This document shows, piece by piece, positions 8,034-16,174 of a stretch of 64,000 bases of DNA. The notes beneath the pieces were generated by a model that was not told where the DNA came from, searched no databases, and saw only the letters and a program-made list of their open reading frames with translations. Source of the stretch: Thermomicrobiaceae bacterium (lineage in GTDB: Bacteria; Chloroflexota; Chloroflexia; Thermomicrobiales; Thermomicrobiaceae); the NCBI GenBank assembly GCA_014874455.1, contig JADBJL010000075.1, forward strand, positions 1-64,000, in the 5' to 3' direction. Every line of letters begins with the position of its first letter. Position 1 is the stretch's first letter. Both the position numbers and the translations under genes were made by a program.

Positions 8034-9533
8034 TCACGGCTGGCCACTCCGGGTGATGATCTCCTCGACCCGTGCGGCATAGATCCGGGCACCCGCGTTG
8101 GGGGCAGGTCGGTACGTCCAGACGAGCCAGCCACCGGCGGCCTGTGGATCGGTGCTGATCCCTTGCCCGGTGACCGCGAAGGTTCGCCTGGTCGCGAGGT
8201 CATGACCCCAGATGCGGATCACGGGCCGTTCGCCCGCGACGTACTCGGCCCAGAACACGTAGCGGCCGTCGGTCGCCGGAGCGCTCGAATGGAACCGGCC
8301 ATCAGGCAACGGCCCGCGCACGACCGTGGTTTCCCCGGTGTCGAGGCGCCGAGCCACCAGGGTCTCCACCACGGCCGAGCCCTCTGCCCCCTGGACGCTG
8401 CTGCGCTCGATGGAGACGAGGACGCCGCCACCGATGTCGTAGCTGAGCGGTCGCACGTCGGTGGCCACGACTTCCGGCCTGCCAGCCCCGATCCGGACCA
8501 ACATCAGCGGGTGCTGAGGCGCATCGTCGTCTCCCTCAGCCCAGGCCACCCATTCGCCGTCGATGACCGGCGGACCGAGTTCCAACTGCGCGCTGGTCCG
8601 CTCGGTGAGCGCGACCGGCTCAGCCATACGGGCGATATCACGCGCCATAATCGCCTGGTAACCGGTGTTGGGGTCGATGCGCAGCCAGACCACCGAGCTC
8701 CCCGAGATGGCCGGAGCCTCGTCATGGATCCCGCCCTCGCTGTCGGCGACGGCGAGTGTCTCGCCGGTGGCGAGGTTCCTGGCGTGGACGCTGGGGCAGC
8801 CGGTGGGGCAGCTCGGATCGGCCTCGTCCCAGACGACCACGCCTCTGTCGATGTCGAGCCTCCCGGGATGCGCGAGGACGGACGCGACGGCGACCACCTC
8901 GCCCTCGGTTAACCTGACCGCCTGAATCTCGAAACGCGTCAACTCCGGATCGGCAGGCACGACCCAGACGGCATAGTCGCCGTCGGTGCGTGCCGGGCCT
9001 GGCAATTGGTACGGCGGCGAGACCGGCGTACCAGGTGGTTCGCGCTGGCCCAGCGGGGTGGGCGAGGCAGCCGGCATCGGCGTCACTGTGGGCGAGCCAG
9101 CGGGCTCCGGCTCGGCGCGCCCGCTTAAGAGGGCAATCAGGAGACCAGTGAACAGCCCCAGCACGATTGCAGCCGCCAGCAGCTCGGCGGCCAGCCTCAC
9201 CCCCCGAGTCGGTCGCCTCCAGGCGGTAGAGGGTGCGAAGTCGGGCTCACCTGCGCCCTCCGGCACGTGGCTCTCGGGGGCGCCTGCCGGTCGGCGCGGC
9301 TCGCCGTCGGTGGCGCGCTGGATGCCCGGTTGGAGCGCCTGGGCGACGCGGGCGGCCATCGCCGCGAAATCGATCGCCTGGACAGCTGGCGTGCGCAGCG
9401 CCCGAACTGCCTTCGCCAGGGAGTACAGCTCGCCCAGCTCCGGGTCGGTGATCTCGTCGAGGGCCGGCGGCTTACCGGCCAGCAGGCGGTCGATGAACTG
9501 GTCGAGCTGTTCGGCGCGCTCTCGCTCGTTCAT
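8034..9533 (-). CDS. Membrane anti-sigma-like protein with an extracytoplasmic seven-bladed propeller-like domain
   Basis: The 499-residue product has a short cytoplasmic helical part (residues 1-110, MNERERAEQLDQFIDRLLAGKPPALDEI...), one membrane helix at about 114-137, a Pro/Thr/Ser linker (140-180), and an outer domain of about 320 residues. The outer domain contains seven repeats of G-x-x-V-x-W type: Trp190, Trp235, Trp283, Trp331, a degenerate one at Ser374, Trp428 and Trp472, spaced 43-54 residues, as expected for a TolB-like beta-propeller. The start ATG overlaps the stop of an ECF sigma gene by four bases (ATGA), the classical arrangement for a sigma factor and its regulator. The cytoplasmic part lacks a Cys zinc-finger. 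The anti-sigma role is inferred from position and topology. Confidence 0.8.
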   Translation of the reverse strand: MNERERAEQLDQFIDRLLAGKPPALDEITDPELGELYSLAKAVRALRTPAVQAIDFAAMAARVAQALQPGIQRATDGEPRRPAGAPESHVPEGAGEPDFAPSTAWRRPTRGVRLAAELLAAAIVLGLFTGLLIALLSGRAEPEPAGSPTVTPMPAASPTPLGQREPPGTPVSPPYQLPGPARTDGDYAVWVVPADPELTRFEIQAVRLTEGEVVAVASVLAHPGRLDIDRGVVVWDEADPSCPTGCPSVHARNLATGETLAVADSEGGIHDEAPAISGSSVVWLRIDPNTGYQAIMARDIARMAEPVALTERTSAQLELGPPVIDGEWVAWAEGDDDAPQHPLMLVRIGAGRPEVVATDVRPLSYDIGGGVLVSIERSSVQGAEGSAVVETLVARRLDTGETTVVRGPLPDGRFHSSAPATDGRYVFWAEYVAGERPVIRIWGHDLATRRTFAVTGQGISTDPQAAGGWLVWTYRPAPNAGARIYAARVEEIITRSGQP

Positions 9534-10070
9534 GGCATCGTCACCTCGCGCAATCGATCGCGGAGCAGGGCGAGCGCGCGGTACTGCAGCACGCGCACGG
9601 CACCAGGGCTGCGGTTCATCAGTGCGGCCACTTCCGCGGTCGGTCGACCTTCCAGGAGCCTGAACTGGATCACCCGCTGGTAGTCCACCGGAAGCGAGGC
9701 CAGGACGCGCATCAGCTCGTCGCCGATGAGACCGCTGAAAACCTGATCCTCCAGCGGGGCGGGCTCGACAGGCTCGCCGACGTGCTCGAGCGAAACGGAG
9801 ACCGGGGCAGACCGGCGCCAGCGCTCGCGCACTAAGTTCCGGGCGATCGCCCGGAGATAGGCCCGGAAGGGGGCGCCAGTAGGCTGGTAGCGATCCAGGC
9901 CCCTGAACGCACGGACGAAGACCTCTTGAGTCAGATCCTGTGCCTCGGCCTCGTCCCGCACGGCGCGGTAGACCAGGTGATAGACCGCGGGCCACTCGCG
10001 CTTGAAGAGCTCCTCGATTCGCCGCCCAGTCGCCTCGCTGTGAGCGCTGTACCAGATCGTCCGTGCGCAT
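9530..10070 (-). CDS. ECF-type RNA polymerase sigma factor, apparently frameshifted near its 5' end
   Basis: Region 2 is seen as IEELFKREWPAVYHLVYRAVRDEAEAQDLTQEVFVRAFRGL and region 4 as LPVDYQRVIQFRLLEGRPTAEVAALMNRSPGAVRVLQYRAL. The expected N-terminus, MRTDDLVQRSQRGDWAA, is encoded just upstream but in another frame. Removing one A of the AA pair at 10018-10019 (TT on the plus strand) joins them as GDWAAIEELFKREW, exactly the ECF pattern. Without correction, a start at 10078 would give an unrelated N-terminus (MWRCARTIWYSAHSE). The span given begins at ATG 10070, which has a GTGGAG ribosome binding site, and contains one extra base. Either a sequencing error, a phase-variable or recent mutation, or frameshifting. 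Clearly belongs with the anti-sigma-like gene that overlaps its stop. Confidence 0.85.
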
Positions 10071-10094
10071 CTCCACATCCTCTACGTAGAGAAT

Positions 10095-10117
10095 GACACG
10101 CCGCCCTCACCCGTTAC
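10095..10117 (-). promoter_or_regulatory. Candidate ECF autoregulatory promoter
   Basis: On the minus strand GTAAC (10117-10113) and GTC (10097-10095) are separated by 15 bases, resembling the AAC/GTC-type ECF promoter elements, 25 bases before the corrected start. A perfect 12-bp palindrome CTCTACGTAGAG (10080-10091) lies between it and the gene. Weak evidence from one site. Confidence 0.3.
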
Positions 10118-10284
10118 GCGGCCAGCACGAGCATCCCAGGTGGGGCCGGCAGCATGGACATCGCCCGCTCAGGTTGCCGGGCGTTGCTCCTTATGGGAAG
10201 CTTGGGATCACAGCGCGAGTCGGCGCGGACTTGACCCGTGACGAGAGATAGGCACGAGCGCTCGTCAGCGTAAGGACACGCCGC

Positions 10285-11661
10285 ATGAGGCCGCATGACA
10301 TCCAGAGGCGAGTACCGGCTCGATTCGAGCGACAGGCAGCGACGAGGGTGAAGGTCGGCTGGCAGGTCGGGTGGGCGGAAGCGCTCGCCGAACGTACCGT
10401 CAGCGCCGACGAGGCCGTACAGCGCATTCGATCCGGCGACCGGGTCTTCGTCCACGGTGCAGCCGCCGTCCCACAGAGGCTGCTTGCGGCGCTGATGCAA
10501 CGCGCTCCGGAGCTACAAGGGGTAGAGATCGTCCACCTGCACACCGAAGGGCCGGCCCCGTACGTCGCGCCGGAGATGGAGGGACATTTCCGCCACCGGG
10601 CACTCTTCATCGGCGCCAACGTGCGGAGAGCAGTGCAGGAGGGCCGGGCTGACTACGTGCCAGTCTTCCTCTCGGATATCCCTGCGCTCTTCGCCAGCGG
10701 CCAACTCCCGATCGACGTCGCGCTGCTCAACGTCTCCGAGCCCGATGCCCACGGCTTCTGCTCGTTCGGCACGTCGGTCGACTGCGTGAAGGCAGCAGCG
10801 GAGACAGCCCGAACCGTTATCGCGCAACTGAACCCGCAGATGCCGCGCACGCTGGGCGACAGCTTCATCCATGTCAACGACATCGACATGGCGGTGCGGG
10901 TGAGTGAGCCACTGTACGAGATCGAGCCAGAACCTCCTACCGACGTGGAGCGAAAAATCGGCGAGCACGTCGCCGAGCTGATCGAGGACGGCTCGACGTT
11001 GCAGATCGGCATCGGCGGCGTGCCCAATGCGGTGCTCGCCGCGCTGCGCGACAAGCGCGACCTCGGCATCCACTCGGAGATGTTCTCCGACGGAGTGCTC
11101 GATCTCGTCGAAGCCGGCGTGATCACCGGCGCGGCGAAGACGATCCACCGCGGCAAGATCGTCGCCGCCTTCGTCCTGGGAACCAGCCGGCTCTACCGCT
11201 GGGTACACGACAACCCGATGGTCGAGATGCACCCGGTAGAGTACACCAACGATACCGATGTGATCCGACGCAACTACAAGATGGTCGCGATCAACTCAGC
11301 GCTGCAAGTGGATATCACCGGTCAAGTCTGCGCCGAATCGCTGGGGACGCGGCTGTTCAGCGGAGTCGGCGGACAGATGGACTTCATTCGAGGGGCAGCA
11401 CAGTCGCCTGGTGGCAAACCGATCATCGCGCTGCCGTCGACAGCCAAGGACGGCACGATCTCCCGCATCGTCCCGGTACTGCCCGAAGGGGCGGGAGTGA
11501 CGACCACGCGTGCCCACGTGCACTACATCGTCACCGAGTATGGGGTCGCCTCACTGCACGGCAAGAGTATCCGCGAGCGTGCCGAGGAACTCATCGCTAT
11601 CGCCCACCCGGACTTCCGTGACGAGCTCCGCGCCTGGGCGAAGCAACATGCCTACCTCTGA
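10285..11661 (+). CDS. Acetyl-CoA hydrolase/transferase family CoA-transferase
   Basis: The protein (458 residues if started at 10285) belongs to the family I CoA-transferases that include acetyl-CoA hydrolase, succinyl-CoA:acetate and 4-hydroxybutyrate CoA-transferases. Visible hallmarks are DEAVQRIRSGDRVFVHG, the GIGGVPNAV loop, HSEMFSDGVLDLVEAGVITGA (SEMFSDG contains the Glu used as covalent CoA carrier), and FSGVGGQMDFIRGA with the C-terminal AEELIAIAHPDFRDEL. Substrate cannot be read from sequence. The first 20 or more residues are poorly conserved and a later GTG start around 10348 is possible. It is divergent from the ECF sigma gene and 174 bases before rimO. Confidence 0.9.
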   Translation: MRPHDIQRRVPARFERQAATRVKVGWQVGWAEALAERTVSADEAVQRIRSGDRVFVHGAAAVPQRLLAALMQRAPELQGVEIVHLHTEGPAPYVAPEMEGHFRHRALFIGANVRRAVQEGRADYVPVFLSDIPALFASGQLPIDVALLNVSEPDAHGFCSFGTSVDCVKAAAETARTVIAQLNPQMPRTLGDSFIHVNDIDMAVRVSEPLYEIEPEPPTDVERKIGEHVAELIEDGSTLQIGIGGVPNAVLAALRDKRDLGIHSEMFSDGVLDLVEAGVITGAAKTIHRGKIVAAFVLGTSRLYRWVHDNPMVEMHPVEYTNDTDVIRRNYKMVAINSALQVDITGQVCAESLGTRLFSGVGGQMDFIRGAAQSPGGKPIIALPSTAKDGTISRIVPVLPEGAGVTTTRAHVHYIVTEYGVASLHGKSIRERAEELIAIAHPDFRDELRAWAKQHAYL

Positions 11662-11709
11662 GGCATGCGCTGGGCCCGCGCCTCGCCAAGTTTCGGATAG
11701 CCGACCGAG

Positions 11710-11738
11710 TTGCCCTCTGGAACCGGCCCCCGCATACT
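11710..11738 (+). promoter_or_regulatory. Candidate sigma-A promoter for rimO
   Basis: TTGCCC (11710-11715), a 17-base spacer and CATACT (11733-11738) match the -35/-10 consensus at four positions each, 98 bases upstream of the rimO ATG. Confidence 0.35.
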
Positions 11739-11835
11739 TGGTCGGGCGGTGTTGGCCGCAGCCAACCGGCGGCGCTGGCGCTGCGGGCGAGGCCGAAACG
11801 ACGATCGTGCTGGTCGGGGTGAAGGCGATTTGAGG

Positions 11836-13293
11836 ATGGAGCCGATCCGCTTCCACATCGTCACGCTCGGCTGCGCCAAGAACCAGGTCGACTCCGAAGG
11901 CATGGCCCAGCTCCTGGAGGAGCAGGGGCTGGCAGCGGCCGAGCATCCCGGCGAGGCCCAGGTGCTGATCGTCAACACCTGCGGCTTCCTGGCCCGCGCC
12001 CGGCGCGAGTCGGCCCAGGCGATCCAGGCGCTGCTCGACGCCCGCCGGCCCGGCCAGGTGGTGATCGCCGCGGGCTGCATGGCCGCCCTCGAGGAGCACC
12101 GGGCCGAGATCCCTCCCGGCGTCGATGCTATCCTCTCGACCCGCCAGTGGCCCCAGATCGGCCAGGTCATCGGTCGGCTGCTCGATCGCCCGCTGGCCCC
12201 GGTACGCCCCGATGCCCAGGTGCCGATGCTCACCAGCTTCCACCGGACACGCGTGACCAGCCCCAGCGCTTACGTCAAGATCGCCGACGGCTGCGACCAC
12301 GCCTGCTCCTTCTGCGCTATCCCGCTCATCAAGGGCGGGCAGGCCAGCAAGCGGCCGTCCGACGTGGTGCGCGAGATCCGGGAACTGGTCGATGCAGGCG
12401 TCAAAGAGGTCGTCCTGGTCTCCCAGGACACCATCCGCTACGGAGCCGACCTCGGCATCAAGCACGGGCTGCCCGGCCTCGTCCGCCTGGTCGCCGAGCA
12501 GGTGCCCGCACTGCGCTGGCTGCGCCTGCTCTACATCTACCCCAGCCCGCTGGTCTTCCGGCTGATCGATGCGATGGCCGAGACGCCCGTCTGCGTGCCG
12601 TACCTGGACATGCCGATCCAGCACGCCGACCCGGATATCCTGCGCGCTATGGCGCGCCCGAGCAACGTCGACCTGTACCGGCGCATCTTCAGCTACGCGC
12701 GCGAGAAGCTCGACGGCGCCGTGCTCCGCACCACGCTCATCGTGGGCTTCCCCGGCGAGACCGACGAGCAGTTCCAGCGCCTCTACGACTTCGTGGCCGA
12801 GATCGAGTTCGATCACGTCGGCGTCTTCACCTACTCCCGCGAGGCACCGACCACGAGCGCGCGGCTGGCCAACCAGGTGCCCTTAGCAATCGCCGAAGAG
12901 CGCCGGGCGGCGCTGCTCGAGCTCCAGCAGCGGATCTCGCTGAAGAAGAACCGCGCCCTGATCGGCCGCACGCTCGAGGTGCTGATCGAGGGCGTGGGTG
13001 AGCTGGAGGACGAGGCCGGTCACCGCGAGCCGATCTCGGTCGGGCGCGCTGCGCGGCACGCGCCGGAGGTCGACGGCCTGGTCTTCATCCCGGGGGCTCA
13101 GCCGGTCGGAGAGCTCGTTCCGGCACGGGTTGTGGATGCCGGCCCGTACGATCTGTGGGCGAGGGCAGTCGCTCCATCAGCGGACGCGCCCCGTCGGCAC
13201 CCCGAGCGAGGAACTCGCCCTCCAGCGGCGAGCCGGCGGCGAAGACGCGATCTGCCGGTGCCGGGCGCTCGGGCCAGACGCGCTGGAAGATGA
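11836..13293 (+). CDS. rimO: Ribosomal protein S12 methylthiotransferase
   Basis: RimO is a radical-SAM enzyme with two iron-sulfur clusters that methylthiolates an aspartate of ribosomal protein S12. The N-terminal UPF0004 domain has Cys13, Cys49 and Cys81 (TLGCAKNQVDSEG, NTCGF, AAGCMA); the radical-SAM motif is Cys153-x3-Cys157-x2-Cys160 (DGCDHACSFCAIP); a TRAM domain ends near YDLWARAVA. LGCAKNQVDSE and IKGGQASKRP separate it from MiaB. The start ATG at 11836 follows a GAGG. The family usually ends about here (440 residues), but this frame continues for about 45 Arg/Pro/Ala-rich residues, antisense to the acyltransferase, producing a 209-base convergent overlap. Confidence 0.95.
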   Translation: MEPIRFHIVTLGCAKNQVDSEGMAQLLEEQGLAAAEHPGEAQVLIVNTCGFLARARRESAQAIQALLDARRPGQVVIAAGCMAALEEHRAEIPPGVDAILSTRQWPQIGQVIGRLLDRPLAPVRPDAQVPMLTSFHRTRVTSPSAYVKIADGCDHACSFCAIPLIKGGQASKRPSDVVREIRELVDAGVKEVVLVSQDTIRYGADLGIKHGLPGLVRLVAEQVPALRWLRLLYIYPSPLVFRLIDAMAETPVCVPYLDMPIQHADPDILRAMARPSNVDLYRRIFSYAREKLDGAVLRTTLIVGFPGETDEQFQRLYDFVAEIEFDHVGVFTYSREAPTTSARLANQVPLAIAEERRAALLELQQRISLKKNRALIGRTLEVLIEGVGELEDEAGHREPISVGRAARHAPEVDGLVFIPGAQPVGELVPARVVDAGPYDLWARAVAPSADAPRRHPERGTRPPAASRRRRRDLPVPGARARRAGR

Positions 13294-14242
13294 CCCACTG
13301 TTCCGGAGCCTCGCGGATGTGCCGCTCGAACAGCTCGACCAGCCGCTGCAGGCCGGAACGCAGATCACGGGTGGGATCATCCGTACGCTCCACGTAGAAC
13401 GGTGGCTCGAGGCACACCTGGTAACCGCGCTGCCGCCGGCGAGTAAACGCCGCCAGGATCGGCACACCGGCCGAGCGTGCCAGCCTCACCGGGCCGAGTG
13501 GTAGCGTGGTCTCCTTGCCGAAGAAGGTCACCGGCAAGCCGTTCCGGGAGAAGTCGCAATCGGCGACGAGCCCGACCAGCTCGCCCCGGCGCAGCGCCTG
13601 AATCACCCGGCGGACACCCCCCGGCGTTGCCCGCTCGATGCGGAGTCCGCGGCTGGCGCGTAAGTAGTTCACCGCGGCGTCGAGCAGCTCTGGAACCGTG
13701 CGGGTCGTCAGCGAGGTGAACCGGTATCCCCTGGCCGAGAGGAGCTGCCCTACGTAGTCAAAGGGGCCGAGGTGTGCTGTGACGATGACGGCACCTCCAC
13801 CGGAAGCGGCGAGGCGTTCGAACTCGGCCCAGTCTTCGGGGCAGACCTGGATCGAGCGGATCAGCTCGTCTGGCGAGAGGTGCGGCACGCGCAAGAGGTC
13901 GATGAAGTTTCGAGCGCTGTTGCGGAACACACCGCGCGCCACGCGCTCGATCTGCCGAGCGCTGGCTGTCGGGCTGAGCGCCTGCGCGACGTTCTGCGTG
14001 ACGTTCCGGCGATAGGTCTTCAAGAGCACGTAGGCCAGATCACCGCAACGGTCGGCCAGCCAGTAGCACACCGTTAACGGCACCGGCCGGATGGCCTGAC
14101 TCACCAGCCAGGCCGCTCGCCGGCCGAGTCGCTGGATCCGGTTCGGGAGAGATGACCTCGGGTGAGGACGCGCGCTCGAGTCCACGCGGAAACCACCGCC
14201 ATACTCCGCCGTTCCGTTCGCGCCTATTCTACCTTGTGGCAT
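13085..14242 (-). CDS. LpxL/PatA-type lysophospholipid acyltransferase
   Basis: This 385-residue protein belongs to the bacterial lipid A/PIM acyltransferase superfamily. The catalytic HX4D motif is His157-LGPF-Asp162 (TAHLGPFDYVGQLLSARGY), followed by SLTTRTVPELLDAAVNYLRASRG, VGLVADCDFSRNG and VTFFGKETTLPLGPVRLARSAGVPI, the usual acceptor-binding blocks. A hydrophobic segment near residues 42-75 suggests membrane association. It starts nine bases after a CDP-alcohol phosphatidyltransferase, matching the actinobacterial order pgsA1-patA, so acylation of an inositol- or mannose-containing phospholipid is a reasonable guess. The last ~60 residues are low-complexity and overlap rimO. With no other sign of lipopolysaccharide synthesis, a lipid A role is unlikely. 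Confidence 0.88.
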   Translation of the reverse strand: MPQGRIGANGTAEYGGGFRVDSSARPHPRSSLPNRIQRLGRRAAWLVSQAIRPVPLTVCYWLADRCGDLAYVLLKTYRRNVTQNVAQALSPTASARQIERVARGVFRNSARNFIDLLRVPHLSPDELIRSIQVCPEDWAEFERLAASGGGAVIVTAHLGPFDYVGQLLSARGYRFTSLTTRTVPELLDAAVNYLRASRGLRIERATPGGVRRVIQALRRGELVGLVADCDFSRNGLPVTFFGKETTLPLGPVRLARSAGVPILAAFTRRRQRGYQVCLEPPFYVERTDDPTRDLRSGLQRLVELFERHIREAPEQWVIFQRVWPERPAPADRVFAAGSPLEGEFLARGADGARPLMERLPSPTDRTGRHPQPVPERALRPAEPPG

Positions 14243-14251
14243 CGGGCGGCT

Positions 14252-14905
14252 CTACGGCAACGGCTCGTGCGTGCGGACTTCCTCGGCCGAGCGCAGATAC
14301 GGCAGCGCATCGATCAGAACCGGCAGGCCGCGGACGATCGTCAACGCCAGTGTCAGGTAGACCGCAAACCAGCCAGCGACGAGAAACGTCTCCTGCTCGT
14401 ACAGCCTCGTCAGCGGATCGCTCCGCTCACCGGGCGTCCTGGTTGCGATCAGGCCGGTGAGGAAAGTGAACGCCACGAGCTTGGCCACACCATAGAGCGC
14501 GCGCATGAAGCGCGAGGCGGTCAAGAACCGCGTGACCGCCGACCGCTGCATCGTCTTCTCGCCGAAGGGCGTGCGGCCGGCACCGAGCGCGACACTGCGA
14601 ACTGCATCGACGAGAAAACCACGTGTCATCACCAGGAGCGGCGCCCAGACCCCGATAGCGCCCAGATCGGCGAAGACGATCCAGAGCGCGTTCTCCACCA
14701 CCCGGTCACCAGCGATATCGAACACGGCACCGAAGACGGTGGCCGAGCCGCGTCGCCGTGCGACGATGCCGTCGATGGCGTCACTGGCGAAGACGACCAG
14801 GAGCAGCAGCGTGGCCAGCAGCGCGAGCGCGTATGCTCCGCTGTACAGGAGCGCGATACTGACGAACAGCAGAACCACGCGTCCCAGCGTGATGACGTTG
14901 GCCAT
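14252..14905 (-). CDS. CDP-alcohol phosphatidyltransferase family membrane enzyme
   Basis: The family joins a CDP-activated lipid to an alcohol such as glycerol-3-phosphate or inositol-phosphate. The signature D-x2-DG-x2-AR-x8-G-x3-D-x3-D is complete: Asp42, Asp45, Gly46, Ala49, Arg50, Gly59, Asp63 and Asp67. Six or so hydrophobic helices fill the 217 residues. The protein starts at MANVITLGR, in line with the N-terminal 'P-N-x-x-T-x-x-R' region of PgsA-type enzymes. The gene directly downstream is a PatA-like acyltransferase, which argues for phosphatidylinositol-phosphate synthase rather than PgsA, but the sequence alone does not decide between them. Confidence 0.9.
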   Translation of the reverse strand: MANVITLGRVVLLFVSIALLYSGAYALALLATLLLLVVFASDAIDGIVARRRGSATVFGAVFDIAGDRVVENALWIVFADLGAIGVWAPLLVMTRGFLVDAVRSVALGAGRTPFGEKTMQRSAVTRFLTASRFMRALYGVAKLVAFTFLTGLIATRTPGERSDPLTRLYEQETFLVAGWFAVYLTLALTIVRGLPVLIDALPYLRSAEEVRTHEPLP

Positions 14906-14989
14906 GCTTCACCCGCTCAATGTCGCAATGAGTGGCAGCGACCGGACGTGGCTCTCACCGGATCGATCCTGCACGGCAGTATAACAGGG

Positions 14990-16096
14990 CTATTCGACCA
15001 CCACCCGCGGAGCCAGTTCCGAACCCACGATGCAGATCCATGTTTGCCCTTCTCCGAGCGGCAGCAGGCGGCCGGTCTCCGGCTCGATCAAGCGGAGCGG
15101 CTCCCCCTGGGCCGGCCGCTCCCAGCGGGCCCGGTAAACGCGCCCGTCGCGGAGCAGCCAGGCGTCACCCGACGTGCTCAGATCGAGGTCGAGCGACCAC
15201 TCGCTCGACCAGCCGGCCGGGAGCTCGCGATACCAGAACTCGGTCACGAGTACCACCACATTGGCCGGCGCCACCGGCTCGCCAGTCCGGGCGTCCTCGT
15301 GCATCACCCCGTCCACCCAGCGCCGGTAACGATTGATCTCGCGGTCATAGCGAAACTCGACCTGTCCTTGTGCATAGGGGATGACTACCCGCTCCGCTCG
15401 ACGACCGCCGGAAGGGGGTGGGCCGAACGCGAGCGGGCGAGCGACCGACGGTCGTTCCCAACCGAGTCCCGCCGCCACCTCGCGGAGCGCCGGGATCGAG
15501 ACGTAGAGGTTGTGCGGCATCCGGCGGCTCCAGTCTCGCCAGCCAGCCGCAGTCGCATTGCCCTCGGCGTGCAGGAGTTCGGCTCCGGCAGCCAGCAGGG
15601 CCTGGGTAACCCCTTCGGCCGCTCCGGAATAGACCAGCACTGCATCGTGCATCGGCAGGATCGCGAGATCGACCAGCCGGGCGCTGCGTACCGGGCCGAC
15701 GACGTCGGGCGCTCGGGTCTGGTAGAGCGCGGTCAGGCGCGTGAGTTGCGCCTCGGTGGGCGTCTCGTAGACCAGATCGGCATCGACCAGCCCGGTCTGT
15801 GGTCGGGCATCCGGATGATTATCGATCTGGACGGCCAGCGGCCGTGGCGGAGGAGCATCGAGCGCCACACCGCTCAGCGAGGACTGGTAGGCGACCGGCG
15901 TCGGGCTCGGCGTGGGGGTCGCAGTCGGTACGACGGTTGGCGTCGGCTGCGGTGTCGGCGTGGGCAGCGGGGTTGGCACCACGGTAGCTGTCGGTCTCGG
16001 CGTTGGCGACACCGGAAGCGATGTCACCGCCGCCGGGGCGCGCGAGCAGGCAATGCACCACGGTAAGAGAACGAAGAGCAGGTAGACTGGCTTCAT
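14990..16096 (-). CDS. DUF3048 (YerB-like) lipoprotein
   Basis: The start ATG at 16096 gives a clean lipoprotein signal, MKPVYLLFVLLPWCIAC, with the lipid-bearing Cys at residue 17. A Pro/Thr-rich linker (about residues 25-70) leads to the DUF3048 domain: PLAVQIDNHPDARPQTGLVDADLVYE, TALYQTRAPDVVGPVRSARLVDL and the C-terminal domain with VVLVTEF and WERP. YerB of Bacillus is the best known relative; its biochemical role is unclear. An in-frame TTG start at 16162 exists but would spoil the signal peptide. The product is expected on the outer face of the cytoplasmic membrane. Confidence 0.88.
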   Translation of the reverse strand: MKPVYLLFVLLPWCIACSRAPAAVTSLPVSPTPRPTATVVPTPLPTPTPQPTPTVVPTATPTPSPTPVAYQSSLSGVALDAPPPRPLAVQIDNHPDARPQTGLVDADLVYETPTEAQLTRLTALYQTRAPDVVGPVRSARLVDLAILPMHDAVLVYSGAAEGVTQALLAAGAELLHAEGNATAAGWRDWSRRMPHNLYVSIPALREVAAGLGWERPSVARPLAFGPPPSGGRRAERVVIPYAQGQVEFRYDREINRYRRWVDGVMHEDARTGEPVAPANVVVLVTEFWYRELPAGWSSEWSLDLDLSTSGDAWLLRDGRVYRARWERPAQGEPLRLIEPETGRLLPLGEGQTWICIVGSELAPRVVVE

Positions 16097-16174
16097 GTCA
16101 GACCCCCTGACCGGCCACGCCAGGGCCACGCCGCTGTAGCCCACGCCCTCTCGTTGACCCAAACGGTTCAGCTC

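Noticed and set aside
6948-8912. 654-residue plus-strand open frame across dgt and the anti-sigma gene
   Set aside because: Composition is Arg/Asp/His/Pro-rich without domains; it is the antisense shadow of two well-supported minus-strand genes.
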